A stretch of 64,000 bases of DNA, from NCBI GenBank assembly GCA_902625415.1, contig CACOBG010000001.1, positions 186,001-250,000 of the forward strand. The letters run 5' to 3'. Below are positions 1 through 8,858 of the stretch, one piece after another (the first letter of the stretch is position 1; the number at the start of each line of letters is the position of its first letter). The notes under the pieces were generated by a model that was given only the letters and a program-made list of their open reading frames with translations, was not told the DNA's origin and ran no database searches. This DNA comes from an uncultured SAR86 cluster bacterium (lineage in GTDB: Bacteria > Pseudomonadota > Gammaproteobacteria > Magnimaribacterales > AG-339-G14). A program made the position numbers and the translations under genes.

Positions 1-610
1 CAATTCCTATTGTTGGAATTTTAAGGCTAGACGATATCTCTTCTGCGAGACTTGCAGGAACGCATTCCAACAAAATAATTTCCGCTCCAGCATTCTCAAG
101 TTGCTTAGCTTCAGACAAAATCCTATTTTTGTCTTGAAGATCTCTACCCTGCACATAATATCCTCCCAGCCTATTGATTGATTGAGGAGTGAGGCCTAAA
201 TGAGCACATACTGGAATACCTCTTTGAGACAAAAGTTCAGTTGTTTTTAGAATCCATTCACCTCCTTCAACTTTTACAGAATTTGCTCCAGCTTGCATCA
301 AGCGCATTGCGTTGTCGTAAGCAAGGTTTTCTGTTGCATAACTCATAAATGGCATGTCCGCCATTATATGACTTCCTATATTTCCTCTTTTCACACATCT
401 AAGATGATACAAAAGATCCTCCATAGAAACAGGTATTGTGGAATCATGACCTTGCACAACCATCCCTAAAGAGTCTCCAACTAAAATCAACTCTACCCCT
501 GCTTTAGACATTAATTCAGATAAAGATGCATCGTATGCAGTTAAACAAGCAAATTTAGTTTTTTTCTTTTTATGATTTCTAAAATCATCGATGGTGATAC
601 TTTTAATCAT
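1..610 (-). CDS. panB: 3-methyl-2-oxobutanoate hydroxymethyltransferase PanB (3' end cut by window)
   Basis: The first enzyme of pantothenate synthesis adds a hydroxymethyl group from methylene-tetrahydrofolate to ketoisovalerate, giving ketopantoate in the cytosol. About 203 N-terminal residues are visible. They read MIKSITIDDF at the start and include the family motifs VGDSLGMVVQGHDST, KVEGGEW, HLGLTPQS, GGYYVQGR and LECVP. The gene runs off the left edge, so roughly the last quarter is missing. The ATG at 608-610 overlaps the 3' end of the upstream hydrolase gene by 8 bases, so the two are probably cotranscribed. With the type II pantothenate kinase at 24.9 kb and coaBC at 50 kb it belongs to the CoA pathway. 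Confidence 0.96.
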   Translation of the reverse strand, partial: MIKSITIDDFRNHKKKKTKFACLTAYDASLSELMSKAGVELILVGDSLGMVVQGHDSTIPVSMEDLLYHLRCVKRGNIGSHIMADMPFMSYATENLAYDNAMRLMQAGANSVKVEGGEWILKTTELLSQRGIPVCAHLGLTPQSINRLGGYYVQGRDLQDKNRILSEAKQLENAGAEIILLECVPASLAEEISSSLKIPTIGI

Positions 611-1523
611 CTTGCCTTATAAAGGTTGAAATTTTGCTACATATTAAATCCTTTTCTTCCATTGGAAAAAAGTGGCTGCCATCTATTTTTTCAAAAAGAA
701 AATTAGCTTTGCTTGAAAGCAAATCTCTTACCTCTGGTGAAAGCGTTGATGCTTCGGAAGCGTATGGAACATATATTTGTTTGCTTAATTTTTTTATGAA
801 ATTTGTTCTTGCAGCATATGAAACTGCAAAAGTTTTTGCCTCCCAATCAGGTGCGCAGCTGAGGTTAATTTTGTTTTCCTCTTCTATTACACCTCCACTT
901 ATATATGCCTTTAAAGATTCTTCTGGCCAATTTGTAAAGGCGCCTCTCCCTTGATAATGCTTAAAAATCTCTTCTTTATCAGAAAAAACCGATCTTCTTT
1001 TTTTCGCATTATTAATCATCTCGCTTGCACGGTTTTTTTTAAAAAAATTTAATAGTGAGATAAAAGATTTATTTGAGATATTAAAGAAAGGGATTTGGAA
1101 TTTTAAACTTTGTGCTTGAAGAACAGGATCAATTAGAATGCTTTTTTGAATTTTGTCTTCAAAGTCATAGGCTAATCTTGCAGCAACAACTCCTCCCATT
1201 GAATGACCCATTAAAATATTTTCTGATGATAGAAATTGACTTATAAAATTTTTCCCGTCTTCAAAATAGGTTTGCCATGAGGATAGCTCTGAAGGAATTG
1301 CAGTTGCTTCGGAAAGTCCATGACCTCGTTGATCTAAGGCATAAATCGAATATTGATTATCAAGAAGTTCGCCGAGTTTTAAAAAGAAAGGTGTATAAGT
1401 TTCAGCATTAAAACCTGTCGCATGAAAAAAAAATATATTCTTATCTTGTTTTTTACCTTCTACATACATGTAAGAAAAACTGTCTTTATAAATTTCAACT
1501 TCTTTTCTTTTTGCTTTATCCAT
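603..1523 (-). CDS. alpha/beta hydrolase fold protein
   Basis: A 306-residue cytosolic hydrolase of unknown substrate. The HATGFNAETY oxyanion segment lies at residues 34-43, the nucleophile elbow GHSMGG puts the catalytic Ser at 108, and a DGSHFFPMEE segment places the catalytic His near 284. There is no signal peptide or membrane segment. The family includes haloperoxidase-like esterases, epoxide hydrolases and C-C hydrolases, and the sequence alone does not choose between them. It sits immediately upstream of panB with an 8-base overlap, so it may be translationally coupled to panB. Its start is 15 bases from a divergent methyltransferase start, so its promoter probably lies within that gene. 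Confidence 0.85.
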   Translation of the reverse strand: MDKAKRKEVEIYKDSFSYMYVEGKKQDKNIFFFHATGFNAETYTPFFLKLGELLDNQYSIYALDQRGHGLSEATAIPSELSSWQTYFEDGKNFISQFLSSENILMGHSMGGVVAARLAYDFEDKIQKSILIDPVLQAQSLKFQIPFFNISNKSFISLLNFFKKNRASEMINNAKKRRSVFSDKEEIFKHYQGRGAFTNWPEESLKAYISGGVIEEENKINLSCAPDWEAKTFAVSYAARTNFIKKLSKQIYVPYASEASTLSPEVRDLLSSKANFLFEKIDGSHFFPMEEKDLICSKISTFIRQDD

Positions 1524-1538
1524 TGATATTATTGTTGA

Positions 1539-2132
1539 GTGTTAGGTGTAAAAGGTTTTTTAAGTGATAAAGAGGCTAAAAAACTACAAGAATTGTTTCT
1601 AAATGTCCACCACCTTGGGGCAGTTTTAGAAATTGGAACTTATTGTGGTAAATCAACTTTAAATTTTGCACTTGTTGCCGAGAAAATAAATGGACTTGTT
1701 TATACCGTTGATCACCATACGGGTTCAGAAGAACATCAGTTTGGAGAAGAATATCATGATGAAGATCTTTACGACGAAAGAATTGGAAAGTTCAATACTT
1801 TGCCTGAGTTTTTGAACAATATTAGATCTTCGAATTTGTTTGAATATGTAATCCCTGTGATAAATAATTCCAAAGAGGCATCTAAAACATTTTCCGAATC
1901 AGTTGGTCTGCTATTTATAGATGGTGGCCATTCTCATGAAGCTGCTTTAGATGATTATAATTCTTGGAAAGATAAAATAAGTTCAGGAGGACTGCTAGTA
2001 ATACATGATGTTTTTCCAAATCCAGAGGATGGAGGTAGACCGCCTTTTGAAATTTACTCTTCTGCTCAAAAATCAAAAGATTTTGTCGATCTTGGAATTT
2101 ATGAAACTTTAGGAATCTTAAAAAGGATTTGA
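1539..2132 (+). CDS. class I SAM-dependent methyltransferase (Methyltransf_24-like)
   Basis: A 197-residue Rossmann-fold methyltransferase. Motif I VLEIGTYCGKST is at residues 29-40, an acidic VYTVDHH strand follows at 54-60, FIDGGHSH is at 126-133 and LLVIHDVFP at 152-160. The FIDGGHS and IHD segments are typical of small O-methyltransferase-like proteins often found near polysaccharide genes. The GTG start directly follows an in-frame stop (TGA at 1536-1538), so the frame cannot extend upstream, and no Shine-Dalgarno sequence is visible. The gene ends 1 base from the convergent toroid-protein gene. The substrate is unknown; proximity suggests a link with the glycosyltransferase cluster, but that is inference. 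Confidence 0.8.
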   Translation: MLGVKGFLSDKEAKKLQELFLNVHHLGAVLEIGTYCGKSTLNFALVAEKINGLVYTVDHHTGSEEHQFGEEYHDEDLYDERIGKFNTLPEFLNNIRSSNLFEYVIPVINNSKEASKTFSESVGLLFIDGGHSHEAALDDYNSWKDKISSGGLLVIHDVFPNPEDGGRPPFEIYSSAQKSKDFVDLGIYETLGILKRI

Positions 2133-2133
2133 T

Positions 2134-3159
2134 TTAGAGTGCAAAAAAATCACTTGAAGGGCTAAATTCATTAATTGCATTTCCTGCTAAAATCGCCGCT
2201 CCCATTGTCCAACTGGGTTTTTCGATTGGCCAAAATTTTTTATCTTTAAAAACGTATCCTGTCCATAGGAGACCATCATCGTCAATTAAGTTAAAGGTAT
2301 CTTGAAGTATTTTTTCTGCTTCGTTCTTTAACCCAATTTTAGTTAAAGCCAAAACCAATTCTGCTGATTCAGCTGCAGTTACCCATGGCTCTTCCTTAAC
2401 GCACTTGCATCCCAGACCTTCAACAACAAACTCGTTCCATTTATCTCTAATTAATTCTATTGAATCTGATTTGGGGAAAGCACCAGATAAAATTGGATAA
2501 TACCAATCCATGCTATACCGCTCTTTGCTTTCCCAATTTCTATCAAACCTAAAAGGTTTATTTTTCAAACAATCTCTTAAATTATTTATTTGAGTATCTG
2601 ATACTCTATTTCGCTTATCTATTTCATTTGCAATTTTTTTGTAACAGAGGAGACTCATATATATCGATGAACATCCAGTTTTGAGAGAATCGTCTAGCCA
2701 ATTCTCGTTATCTTTTGCCCAAAAAAAATCACCATGTTCTGATTGTGCCGAGAGAGTAAATTCAATCGCTGCATCCAAAACTGGCCAAAATTCATCGAGA
2801 AAATTTTTATCATTAAAGTTTTTGAAGTGATGCCACATTCCGACCGCTATATAAGAGCTGAAATTGGTTTCTTTCAAACTATTTTTTTCAGAAGAATGAA
2901 ATAGCGATAACCAGGATCCATCGCTTTCTTGATTAGCCCTCAACCAGTTATATGCGTTTTTAGATTCAGCTTCAAATCCAAGAACATCCAAACCCATTGC
3001 TGATTCAATATGATCCCAAGGGTCAAGCTTTGAATTTGGCTCCCAGCGAATACCGCCTTCTGCATCCTGACAAGACAAAATATATTTAGCAAAATTTAAA
3101 TAAATCTCTTTATCAAATATACTTTTAGAATTATTTTTTTTTGAAATATGCAACGACAC
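2134..3159 (-). CDS. alpha/alpha-toroid (terpene cyclase/prenyltransferase-like) protein
   Basis: A 341-residue protein built of helical repeats with Q-D/E-G-W type turns such as CQDAEGGIRWEP (near residue 30) and NQESDGSWLSL (near 76), the pattern of the squalene cyclase/protein prenyltransferase toroid. I see no DXDD cyclase acid motif, and no zinc ligand set of a true prenyltransferase stands out, so a cyclase reaction should not be assumed. A glycan-processing or scaffold role is possible. The start overlaps the end of the upstream methyltransferase by 29 bases and the order glycosyltransferase-methyltransferase-toroid is tight, which implies joint action on one product. No signal peptide is visible, so it is probably cytosolic. 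The function is unknown. Confidence 0.7.
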   Translation of the reverse strand: MSLHISKKNNSKSIFDKEIYLNFAKYILSCQDAEGGIRWEPNSKLDPWDHIESAMGLDVLGFEAESKNAYNWLRANQESDGSWLSLFHSSEKNSLKETNFSSYIAVGMWHHFKNFNDKNFLDEFWPVLDAAIEFTLSAQSEHGDFFWAKDNENWLDDSLKTGCSSIYMSLLCYKKIANEIDKRNRVSDTQINNLRDCLKNKPFRFDRNWESKERYSMDWYYPILSGAFPKSDSIELIRDKWNEFVVEGLGCKCVKEEPWVTAAESAELVLALTKIGLKNEAEKILQDTFNLIDDDGLLWTGYVFKDKKFWPIEKPSWTMGAAILAGNAINEFSPSSDFFAL

Positions 3160-3835
3160 TTTTAGCTATTATTGGTTGAAGAATAAATTCTAGCACCTTT
3201 GTCAAAAAAGGTTTCTTCATCATATCCCAAACTAAAAAGTCATGATATTTATTAATGATCCAAGACGTTTCTTTGGTTTCCCAAAACATACATTGTAACC
3301 ACCAATAAGGAGAATGAAGCGCATGGTTCCAATGTCTCTTTAAAAAAGAAAACCCCCTCTTCTCAATTGACTTTTTAAAATGTCTGTACTTAAAAATTCT
3401 GACATGTCCGCCTGGCATTTCTTGGTAAGCCTTACTTAATTTCCAACAAATCCACTCCGGAAGGTATTTAGGGACACTTGCGGCAAATATTCCGCCAGGC
3501 CTTAAAACTCTTTCAATTTCTTCTATGACTGATTCGAAATCAATAATGTGCTCTAAAACTTCAGAACATATGACGTAATCAAAAGAACTGTCATTAAACG
3601 GAAGTTTTCTTCCGTCTGTTACACCAAAAGAACAGCTCTTATTGTTTGACGATTCATCGAATTCTTTGAAATTTTTCTGAGCTTTAAGGACATCCACATG
3701 ACTCATATCAAAACCAAAAACGTCTGCATCTACATACATGTAAGCTCCAAAACAATGTCTTCCTTGTCCACAACCTAAGTCTAGAATTTTTGAACCTTTT
3801 TCAGGATTTAAATACTGAATATCAATTGTTTGCAT
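3131..3835 (-). CDS. class I SAM-dependent methyltransferase (Methyltransf_11 type)
   Basis: A 234-residue methyltransferase. Motif I ILDLGCGQGRH is at residues 17-27, VFGFDMSH at 39-46 is the acidic loop, then comes a post-motif DYVICSEVLEHI and an RVLRPGGIFAASVPKY segment. This is the UbiE/small-molecule layout. The C-terminal third is rich in aromatic residues and basic patches, which might contact membrane or a lipid substrate (inference). It overlaps the glycosyltransferase upstream by 14 bases and the toroid protein downstream by 29 bases, so the three are translationally coupled. The methyl acceptor cannot be named from sequence. Confidence 0.85.
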   Translation of the reverse strand: MQTIDIQYLNPEKGSKILDLGCGQGRHCFGAYMYVDADVFGFDMSHVDVLKAQKNFKEFDESSNNKSCSFGVTDGRKLPFNDSSFDYVICSEVLEHIIDFESVIEEIERVLRPGGIFAASVPKYLPEWICWKLSKAYQEMPGGHVRIFKYRHFKKSIEKRGFSFLKRHWNHALHSPYWWLQCMFWETKETSWIINKYHDFLVWDMMKKPFLTKVLEFILQPIIAKSVVAYFKKK

Positions 3836-5069
3836 GTTTAAAAATTTCCATTTCTTTGAAATAAACTTTTTCTAATTTCCTAGCTATTTTCTCCCAAGAG
3901 AATTTTAAATTTGCTCTTTCTAAAGCTTTTTCAGATAGTTCTTTAGCTTTATCTGGAGAAGACAGAAGAAAATCAACTGAATTGTAAATCTCTTTAGTAT
4001 TTTTTGGTGGAATTATAATTCCTGCATCTCTCACTACTTCTGGAAGAGCTCCTCCAGAAGTTGAAATTAAAGGAACTCCACAAGCCATTGCCTCTATTGC
4101 TGCAAATCCGAAGCCTTCATAAAGAGAAGGAATTACTGCAAGTTCAGCTTCACAATAAGTAGATCTTAGATCTTCTTGGTTTAAATTTGAACAAAAGTTA
4201 ACTCTTTTTTGTAAATTAAGTTTTTTTATTAATCTTTCGGTATGTCCGCCTTTCCTTTGTTCTCCAATAATTGACAATGAAATATCTGGATAAACTTTTA
4301 TAAGATCGGATAAAGCCTCTAAGAGATAATCCAAACCTTTTAATGGAACATCTGCGCTAGCTACAGTGACAAGTCGAAAAGGAATTTTTTTTATTTTTGA
4401 ATCTGGATAGAATAGTTCGAGGTCTATACCGTTCATCACTCTTTCCATTTTATTCCCATCAACTTGAAATTCATTTTTTATATCTTCCAAAGATGAATTT
4501 GAAGGCACCACAATTTTTTTAAGTCTTTTCGCTACAAAATTCTGCATTACAAGAAAAGAGTGCCAACGTCTCATAAGAAGTTTTAAAAAAAAATCATCAG
4601 TACTTTGTAACTGATATTTAAGGTCCTTTGATATTGGATGATGAATTGTGGTGACTAAGGGCTTTTTCTTTTGGAAATAAAGTAACTCATACGCAAGACT
4701 TTGGTTATCGTGAATAACATCATATTCATCTAAATTATTCTTGATAATTTTTTTTATTCTTTTACCAAAGGTATATGGCTCAGGAAAGCCTCCAGAATTC
4801 ACACTCAACCATTCAAATAAATTTAATGGATTTAGTAATTCAGTCGGGTTTACGTCAAAAAACTTACTTTTTTTTTCGTAGAGACCTAAACTTGGAATTT
4901 TTATTAACTTAATTTCAGGATCTAAATCAGGATAAGGTGGTCCAGAAAAAACATCAATCTCATGTCCTAGGTCATTAAGTGCTTTAGAAAGATATTTGAC
5001 GTAAATACCCTGCCCGCCTGAAAAAGGTTTGCTTCTATAGCTAAGGAAAGCAATTTTAAGTTTTTTCAA
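3822..5069 (-). CDS. glycosyltransferase family 4
   Basis: A 415-residue retaining GT-B glycosyltransferase. The N-terminal domain carries the GGQGIYVKYLSKAL segment (residues 18-31). The C-terminal nucleotide-sugar domain carries VTVASADVPLKGLDYLLEAL near 234-253 and the family signature SLYEGFGFAAIEAMACG with the paired glutamates E318 and E326. It most likely transfers a hexose from a nucleotide-sugar to a lipid or glycan at the inner face of the membrane. It follows ilvE with a 9-base gap and overlaps the next methyltransferase by 14 bases. The acceptor and sugar are unknown. Confidence 0.9.
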   Translation of the reverse strand: MKKLKIAFLSYRSKPFSGGQGIYVKYLSKALNDLGHEIDVFSGPPYPDLDPEIKLIKIPSLGLYEKKSKFFDVNPTELLNPLNLFEWLSVNSGGFPEPYTFGKRIKKIIKNNLDEYDVIHDNQSLAYELLYFQKKKPLVTTIHHPISKDLKYQLQSTDDFFLKLLMRRWHSFLVMQNFVAKRLKKIVVPSNSSLEDIKNEFQVDGNKMERVMNGIDLELFYPDSKIKKIPFRLVTVASADVPLKGLDYLLEALSDLIKVYPDISLSIIGEQRKGGHTERLIKKLNLQKRVNFCSNLNQEDLRSTYCEAELAVIPSLYEGFGFAAIEAMACGVPLISTSGGALPEVVRDAGIIIPPKNTKEIYNSVDFLLSSPDKAKELSEKALERANLKFSWEKIARKLEKVYFKEMEIFKHANN

Positions 5070-5078
5070 GTTTGTCCT

Positions 5079-6002
5079 TTAGCTAACCAGTGTATGCCAT
5101 TCTGGGAAAGAGGATCTTTTTCCTCTCACTTGGTCAAAATAATTTTTCTGAAGAATCTCAGTTACCTCGCCTCTCGCTCCAGAGCCAATTTTCTGTTCGT
5201 TGACTTGAGTAATAGGGACAACTTCAGCAGCTGTTCCTGTAAAAAAAAGTTCCTCGGCAGATAAAATATCTTCCACGGTTAGGTCAGATACATTCACTTT
5301 CATGCCTATTTCTTCAGCAAGAGAGATGATGGCCTTTCTTGTTATACCGTCTAAAGAAGCCTCTAAATTAGGCGTAAAAAGCTCATTATTTTTTATAACA
5401 AACAAATTTTCTCCTGATCCTTCCGATATAAAATTTTCGGTATCTAATAATAAAGCTTCGTCATAGCCTTCTTTTAGAGCTTCTTTTAGCGCCATCATAG
5501 ACTTAACGTAATTACCATTTACTTTAGATCTTGAAACTAAGTTGCCTCTTTCTCTTTTGTAAGATGATATCTTTACCTTAATTCCTTTCTCAAAAACCTC
5601 TGGCGCCATATAACTTGGCCACTCCCATGCGGCAACTATTGTATGAACCTTTAAATCGTCTGCTCTTAAACCTAAACTGCCTGAACCATAAAAACACATC
5701 GGTCTTATGTAAGCCTCTTTTAAATTATTTAACTTAACAATTTCTATTTGAGCCTGATTAATTTCGTCTTTGGAGTAGGGAATTTCTAAGTCAACTGCTA
5801 GGGCAGAAGAAAATAACCTTTCGGTATGATCATTCAGCCGAAATATTTTTGTTCCCTCTGGGGTTTCGTATGCTCTCACTCCTTCAAAAACTCCTAGGCC
5901 ATAGTGCAAGGTATGAGTTAAAACATGTACATTGGCTTCCTCTGATTTTACAATCTTCCCATCAAACCAGATAAAACCTTTTTTTTCTGCCAAAGTTGTC
6001 AT
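5079..6002 (-). CDS. ilvE: branched-chain amino acid aminotransferase IlvE
   Basis: A PLP class IV aminotransferase of 307 residues, the usual size, performing the last step of Val, Leu and Ile synthesis and the first of their breakdown. The HTLHYGLGVFEGVRAY segment is at residues 30-45, the PLP-binding Lys is K160 in SRSKVNGNY, and FISEGSGENLF at 191-201 is the phosphate/carboxylate loop. The gene is divergent from the phosphomannomutase gene across 37 bases, where a minus-strand TATAAT at 6018-6023 may serve as its -10. The glycosyltransferase cluster follows 9 bases after it, so ilvE heads that transcription unit. Confidence 0.95.
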   Translation of the reverse strand: MTTLAEKKGFIWFDGKIVKSEEANVHVLTHTLHYGLGVFEGVRAYETPEGTKIFRLNDHTERLFSSALAVDLEIPYSKDEINQAQIEIVKLNNLKEAYIRPMCFYGSGSLGLRADDLKVHTIVAAWEWPSYMAPEVFEKGIKVKISSYKRERGNLVSRSKVNGNYVKSMMALKEALKEGYDEALLLDTENFISEGSGENLFVIKNNELFTPNLEASLDGITRKAIISLAEEIGMKVNVSDLTVEDILSAEELFFTGTAAEVVPITQVNEQKIGSGARGEVTEILQKNYFDQVRGKRSSFPEWHTLVS

Positions 6003-6039
6003 AATAAAAAAAAATTCATTATAAAGTGGATAAACTAAT

Positions 6040-7413
6040 ATGAAAGTTAATTCTGAAATTTTCCGAGCTTACGATATTAGAGGAATAGTAGACGAAGCGC
6101 TCACGGAAGAAGGAATATTTCAGATAGGAAAAGCTATAGGATCACATATTCTCTCTGAAGGAAGGTCATCTATTCTTACTGCAAGAGATGGAAGAATTTC
6201 TGGTCCAAGACTTCTAGGTCAATTTCAAAAAGGCGTGATGTCTTCAGGGTGTAACGTTGTTGATATCGGCGAGGTTCCAACTCCGCTTCTCTATTTTTCT
6301 ACTTTCAAAACAAATATCTCTGATGGTGTGATGCTAACTGGAAGTCATAACCCTAAAAACTACAATGGCTTAAAAATTGTTGTTAATAAAAGATCAATGA
6401 CAAGTGAAAAAATAAAAAAAATAAAGTCAATGATTGAGGAGGAGAGTTTTGTGGATGGTTCAGGTAAATTGACTTCTCTTAATATACAAAAGGATTACCT
6501 AAAAGAACTCCAAGAAAAAATAAAGATAAATTCAAAGATGAAAGTTTGTCTTGATTGCGGAAATGGAGTTGGGGGAGTGATTGCCCCCCAAGCTTTTAAA
6601 CTTCTTGGATTAGATGTTATAGAGCTTTATTCCGAAGTTAATGGAAATTTTCCCAATCATCATCCAGATCCCAGTGATCCAAGAAATTTAAAAGATTTGC
6701 AAAAAAAAGTTTTGGACACAAATTCTGATTTGGGAATTGCTCTTGATGGTGATGGGGATAGAGTCGGTTTGATAGATAACAAAGGAAACATAATTTTTCC
6801 AGATGCTTATATGATGCTTCTGGCTGAAGACTTATTAAAGAAAAAATCTAAAGGGAGTATTGTCTTTGATGTTAAGTGCTCAACTAATTTAGAGAAAGTA
6901 ATTAAAAATTTTAATGGATCTCCAGTAATGTCACGAACTGGGCATTCGTACATAAAATCAAAAATTATCGAAACTAATGCTTTGTTAGGTGGAGAGATGA
7001 GTGGTCATATCTTTTTCAATGATGACTGGTATGGGTTCGATGATGCCATTTATTCTGCGTTGAGAATAATAGAAGTTTTATCTAGGAACAAATTAACATC
7101 TCATGAAGTCTTTAACTCTTTTCCAAAGCATTTCTCTACGCCTGAGATAAATTTAAAAATTTCTGAAGAAGATAAATTTGAAATTATTGATGAGCTAAAA
7201 TCTTTAATAGATTCTTCCTTATATAAATTGATAGACATAGATGGAATTAGACTTGAAAACGAAAATTCGTGGGGGCTAGTTAGAGCTTCGAATACTTCGC
7301 CAAATCTTGTGTTGAGATTTGAAGGTAAAACGGAAAGTGACTTATTGGAAATAAAAAATTATTTCAAAGAGATTTTGTCTAAAATAGAAATTGATTTGCA
7401 ATTAGATTTCTAA
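6040..7413 (+). CDS. algC: phosphomannomutase/phosphoglucomutase (AlgC/ManB type)
   Basis: An alpha-D-phosphohexomutase of 457 residues that interconverts sugar 6- and 1-phosphates for nucleotide-sugar synthesis. The catalytic phosphoserine is S102 in TGSHNPKNYNGLK, the magnesium loop is DGDGDR at 236-241, and the sugar-binding GGEMSGH is at 317-323. A C-terminal phosphate-binding domain contains RASNTSPNLVLRFEG. It overlaps argB by one base (TAATG). The order phosphomannomutase-argB matches algC-argB of Pseudomonas, which supports the symbol, although the long N-terminal extension reported for some AlgC proteins is absent. It may supply the nearby glycosyltransferase. Confidence 0.92.
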   Translation: MKVNSEIFRAYDIRGIVDEALTEEGIFQIGKAIGSHILSEGRSSILTARDGRISGPRLLGQFQKGVMSSGCNVVDIGEVPTPLLYFSTFKTNISDGVMLTGSHNPKNYNGLKIVVNKRSMTSEKIKKIKSMIEEESFVDGSGKLTSLNIQKDYLKELQEKIKINSKMKVCLDCGNGVGGVIAPQAFKLLGLDVIELYSEVNGNFPNHHPDPSDPRNLKDLQKKVLDTNSDLGIALDGDGDRVGLIDNKGNIIFPDAYMMLLAEDLLKKKSKGSIVFDVKCSTNLEKVIKNFNGSPVMSRTGHSYIKSKIIETNALLGGEMSGHIFFNDDWYGFDDAIYSALRIIEVLSRNKLTSHEVFNSFPKHFSTPEINLKISEEDKFEIIDELKSLIDSSLYKLIDIDGIRLENENSWGLVRASNTSPNLVLRFEGKTESDLLEIKNYFKEILSKIEIDLQLDF

Positions 7414-8273
7414 TGAGTATCTCTGAAAAAAACGCTATAAACATCTCAAAAGTTTTAACTGAAGCACTTCCATACATAAGAAAATTTAATAACAAAATTG
7501 TCGTCATAAAATATGGTGGAAATGCTATGGAAAACAAAGTTTTGCAAAAAAACTTTGCAAGAGATTTAGTGCTAATGAAAACAGTAGGTATTCATCCAAT
7601 CCTAGTTCATGGAGGAGGACCTCAAATAGATTTTGAGCTGAAAAAAAATAACATTAAGTTTGAATTCAAAGATGGTATAAGAAAAACCACTTTAGAAATG
7701 ATCAACATTGTTCAAAAGGTTCTAGATAATAAAATCAATAAGGATATTTCAGATCTTATTCAGTTCTGGGGGGGTAAAACAAGTAGACTTGTAGGAAGAA
7801 AAAATTCTCCAATCCAGGCAAAAAAAGATACTAAAAAAAATCTAGGTGAAGTTGGTTTTGTAAAAAGTATTGATAAGAAAAAAATAATGGCATCAATCGA
7901 GGCAGGAAAAATTCCCGTAGTTTCCCCTGTGGGGTGGACTTCGAAAGCAGAGCCAATGAATATTAATGGAGATTTTGCAGCCTGTTCTATTGCAGCATCT
8001 TTAAAAGTAGAGAAAATAATTTTACTTACAGATATTTCAGGTGTAAGAGATCTAGACGGAAAAAAAATATCTACAATGAGTCTTAAAAAAGCAAAAAGAG
8101 TCTTAAAAAATAAAAAAAATATCAAAGGTGGAATGTATCCTAAATTAACCGGGGCTATTGATTGTCTCGAAAAAGGTGTTAAAAATGCTCACATCGTCGA
8201 CGGTCGTGTTCCTCACTCTGTTTTAATTGAGCTCTTAACCGATAAAGGAGTTGGTACCTGGATCAGTAAATAA
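7413..8273 (+). CDS. argB: acetylglutamate kinase ArgB
   Basis: The kinase phosphorylates N-acetylglutamate, the second step of arginine synthesis. It has 286 residues. VIKYGGNAM at 31-39 and VHGGGPQI at 63-70 bind substrate phosphates, and NGDFAACSIAASLKVEKIILLTD is the C-terminal nucleotide-side core (given here as landmarks around residues 183-205). ILLTDISGVRD and GGMYPKL follow in the expected places. It shares a base with the upstream phosphomannomutase and abuts slmA directly. ArgC, the next enzyme, is encoded 27 kb away at 34.8 kb, so the arginine genes are dispersed. Confidence 0.96.
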   Translation: MSISEKNAINISKVLTEALPYIRKFNNKIVVIKYGGNAMENKVLQKNFARDLVLMKTVGIHPILVHGGGPQIDFELKKNNIKFEFKDGIRKTTLEMINIVQKVLDNKINKDISDLIQFWGGKTSRLVGRKNSPIQAKKDTKKNLGEVGFVKSIDKKKIMASIEAGKIPVVSPVGWTSKAEPMNINGDFAACSIAASLKVEKIILLTDISGVRDLDGKKISTMSLKKAKRVLKNKKNIKGGMYPKLTGAIDCLEKGVKNAHIVDGRVPHSVLIELLTDKGVGTWISK

Positions 8274-8858
8274 ATGGAAAAGAAAAAGCAAAGAAAATTA
8301 ATAATTATGCAATCTCTTGCAGCAATGCTAGAAGAAAGAGATTTATTGAAAATTACTACTGCTGAGTTAGCTAAACGATCGGAAATTACTGAAGCAGCAA
8401 TTTATAAACACTTTCCCAGCAAAAGAAAAATCTTTGAGGAGCTAGTCGTTTTTTTTGAGGAGAGTATCTTCACGAGAACTAAAGTAATGAAAGAGGAATC
8501 TAAACCAGAGGATTTTCCAGGACAATTGATTGCTCTTGTTTTGAAGTTTTGCGAAACAAACAATGGTTTTTCGAGGATTCTTACTCGAGAAGTTTTCACC
8601 GCAGATGAAGTAAAAATAATAGATAAAGTTTCTAACTGTTTTGAGAAAATAAATATAGAAATAAGGCAATCTCTTCAGGAATACGAAAGAACAACAAAGA
8701 AAAAATTAAATTTAAACTTAGCGGCTTCATGCGACCTACTATTGTCTTGTTTGGAAGGACAAATTCAATCCTTTGTGAGAAGTAAGTTCAAAAAAGATTT
8801 AAGTGGTTCATGGGAAGATCAGTGGAACTTCTTAAAAAAAGCTATCTTCGCTAATTGA
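8274..8858 (+). CDS. slmA: nucleoid occlusion factor SlmA
   Basis: A TetR-fold DNA-binding protein of 194 residues. The N-terminal helix-turn-helix reads ITTAELAKRSEITEAAIYKHFPSK (about residues 25-48) and EELVVFFEESIFTR follows. Those are the SlmA hallmarks; SlmA bound to its chromosomal sites blocks FtsZ assembly over the nucleoid. It starts on the base after the argB stop and its last 8 bases overlap the convergent PBP1A gene. In E. coli slmA lies beside dut; here it stays with argB while dut-coaBC lies 40 kb away. A generic TetR regulator is the alternative but less likely. Confidence 0.88.
   Translation: MEKKKQRKLIIMQSLAAMLEERDLLKITTAELAKRSEITEAAIYKHFPSKRKIFEELVVFFEESIFTRTKVMKEESKPEDFPGQLIALVLKFCETNNGFSRILTREVFTADEVKIIDKVSNCFEKINIEIRQSLQEYERTTKKKLNLNLAASCDLLLSCLEGQIQSFVRSKFKKDLSGSWEDQWNFLKKAIFAN

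Noticed and set aside
2134..3159. Toroid protein as a squalene-hopene cyclase
   Set aside because: It is about half the usual length and shows no DXDD motif, so a cyclase activity cannot be claimed.
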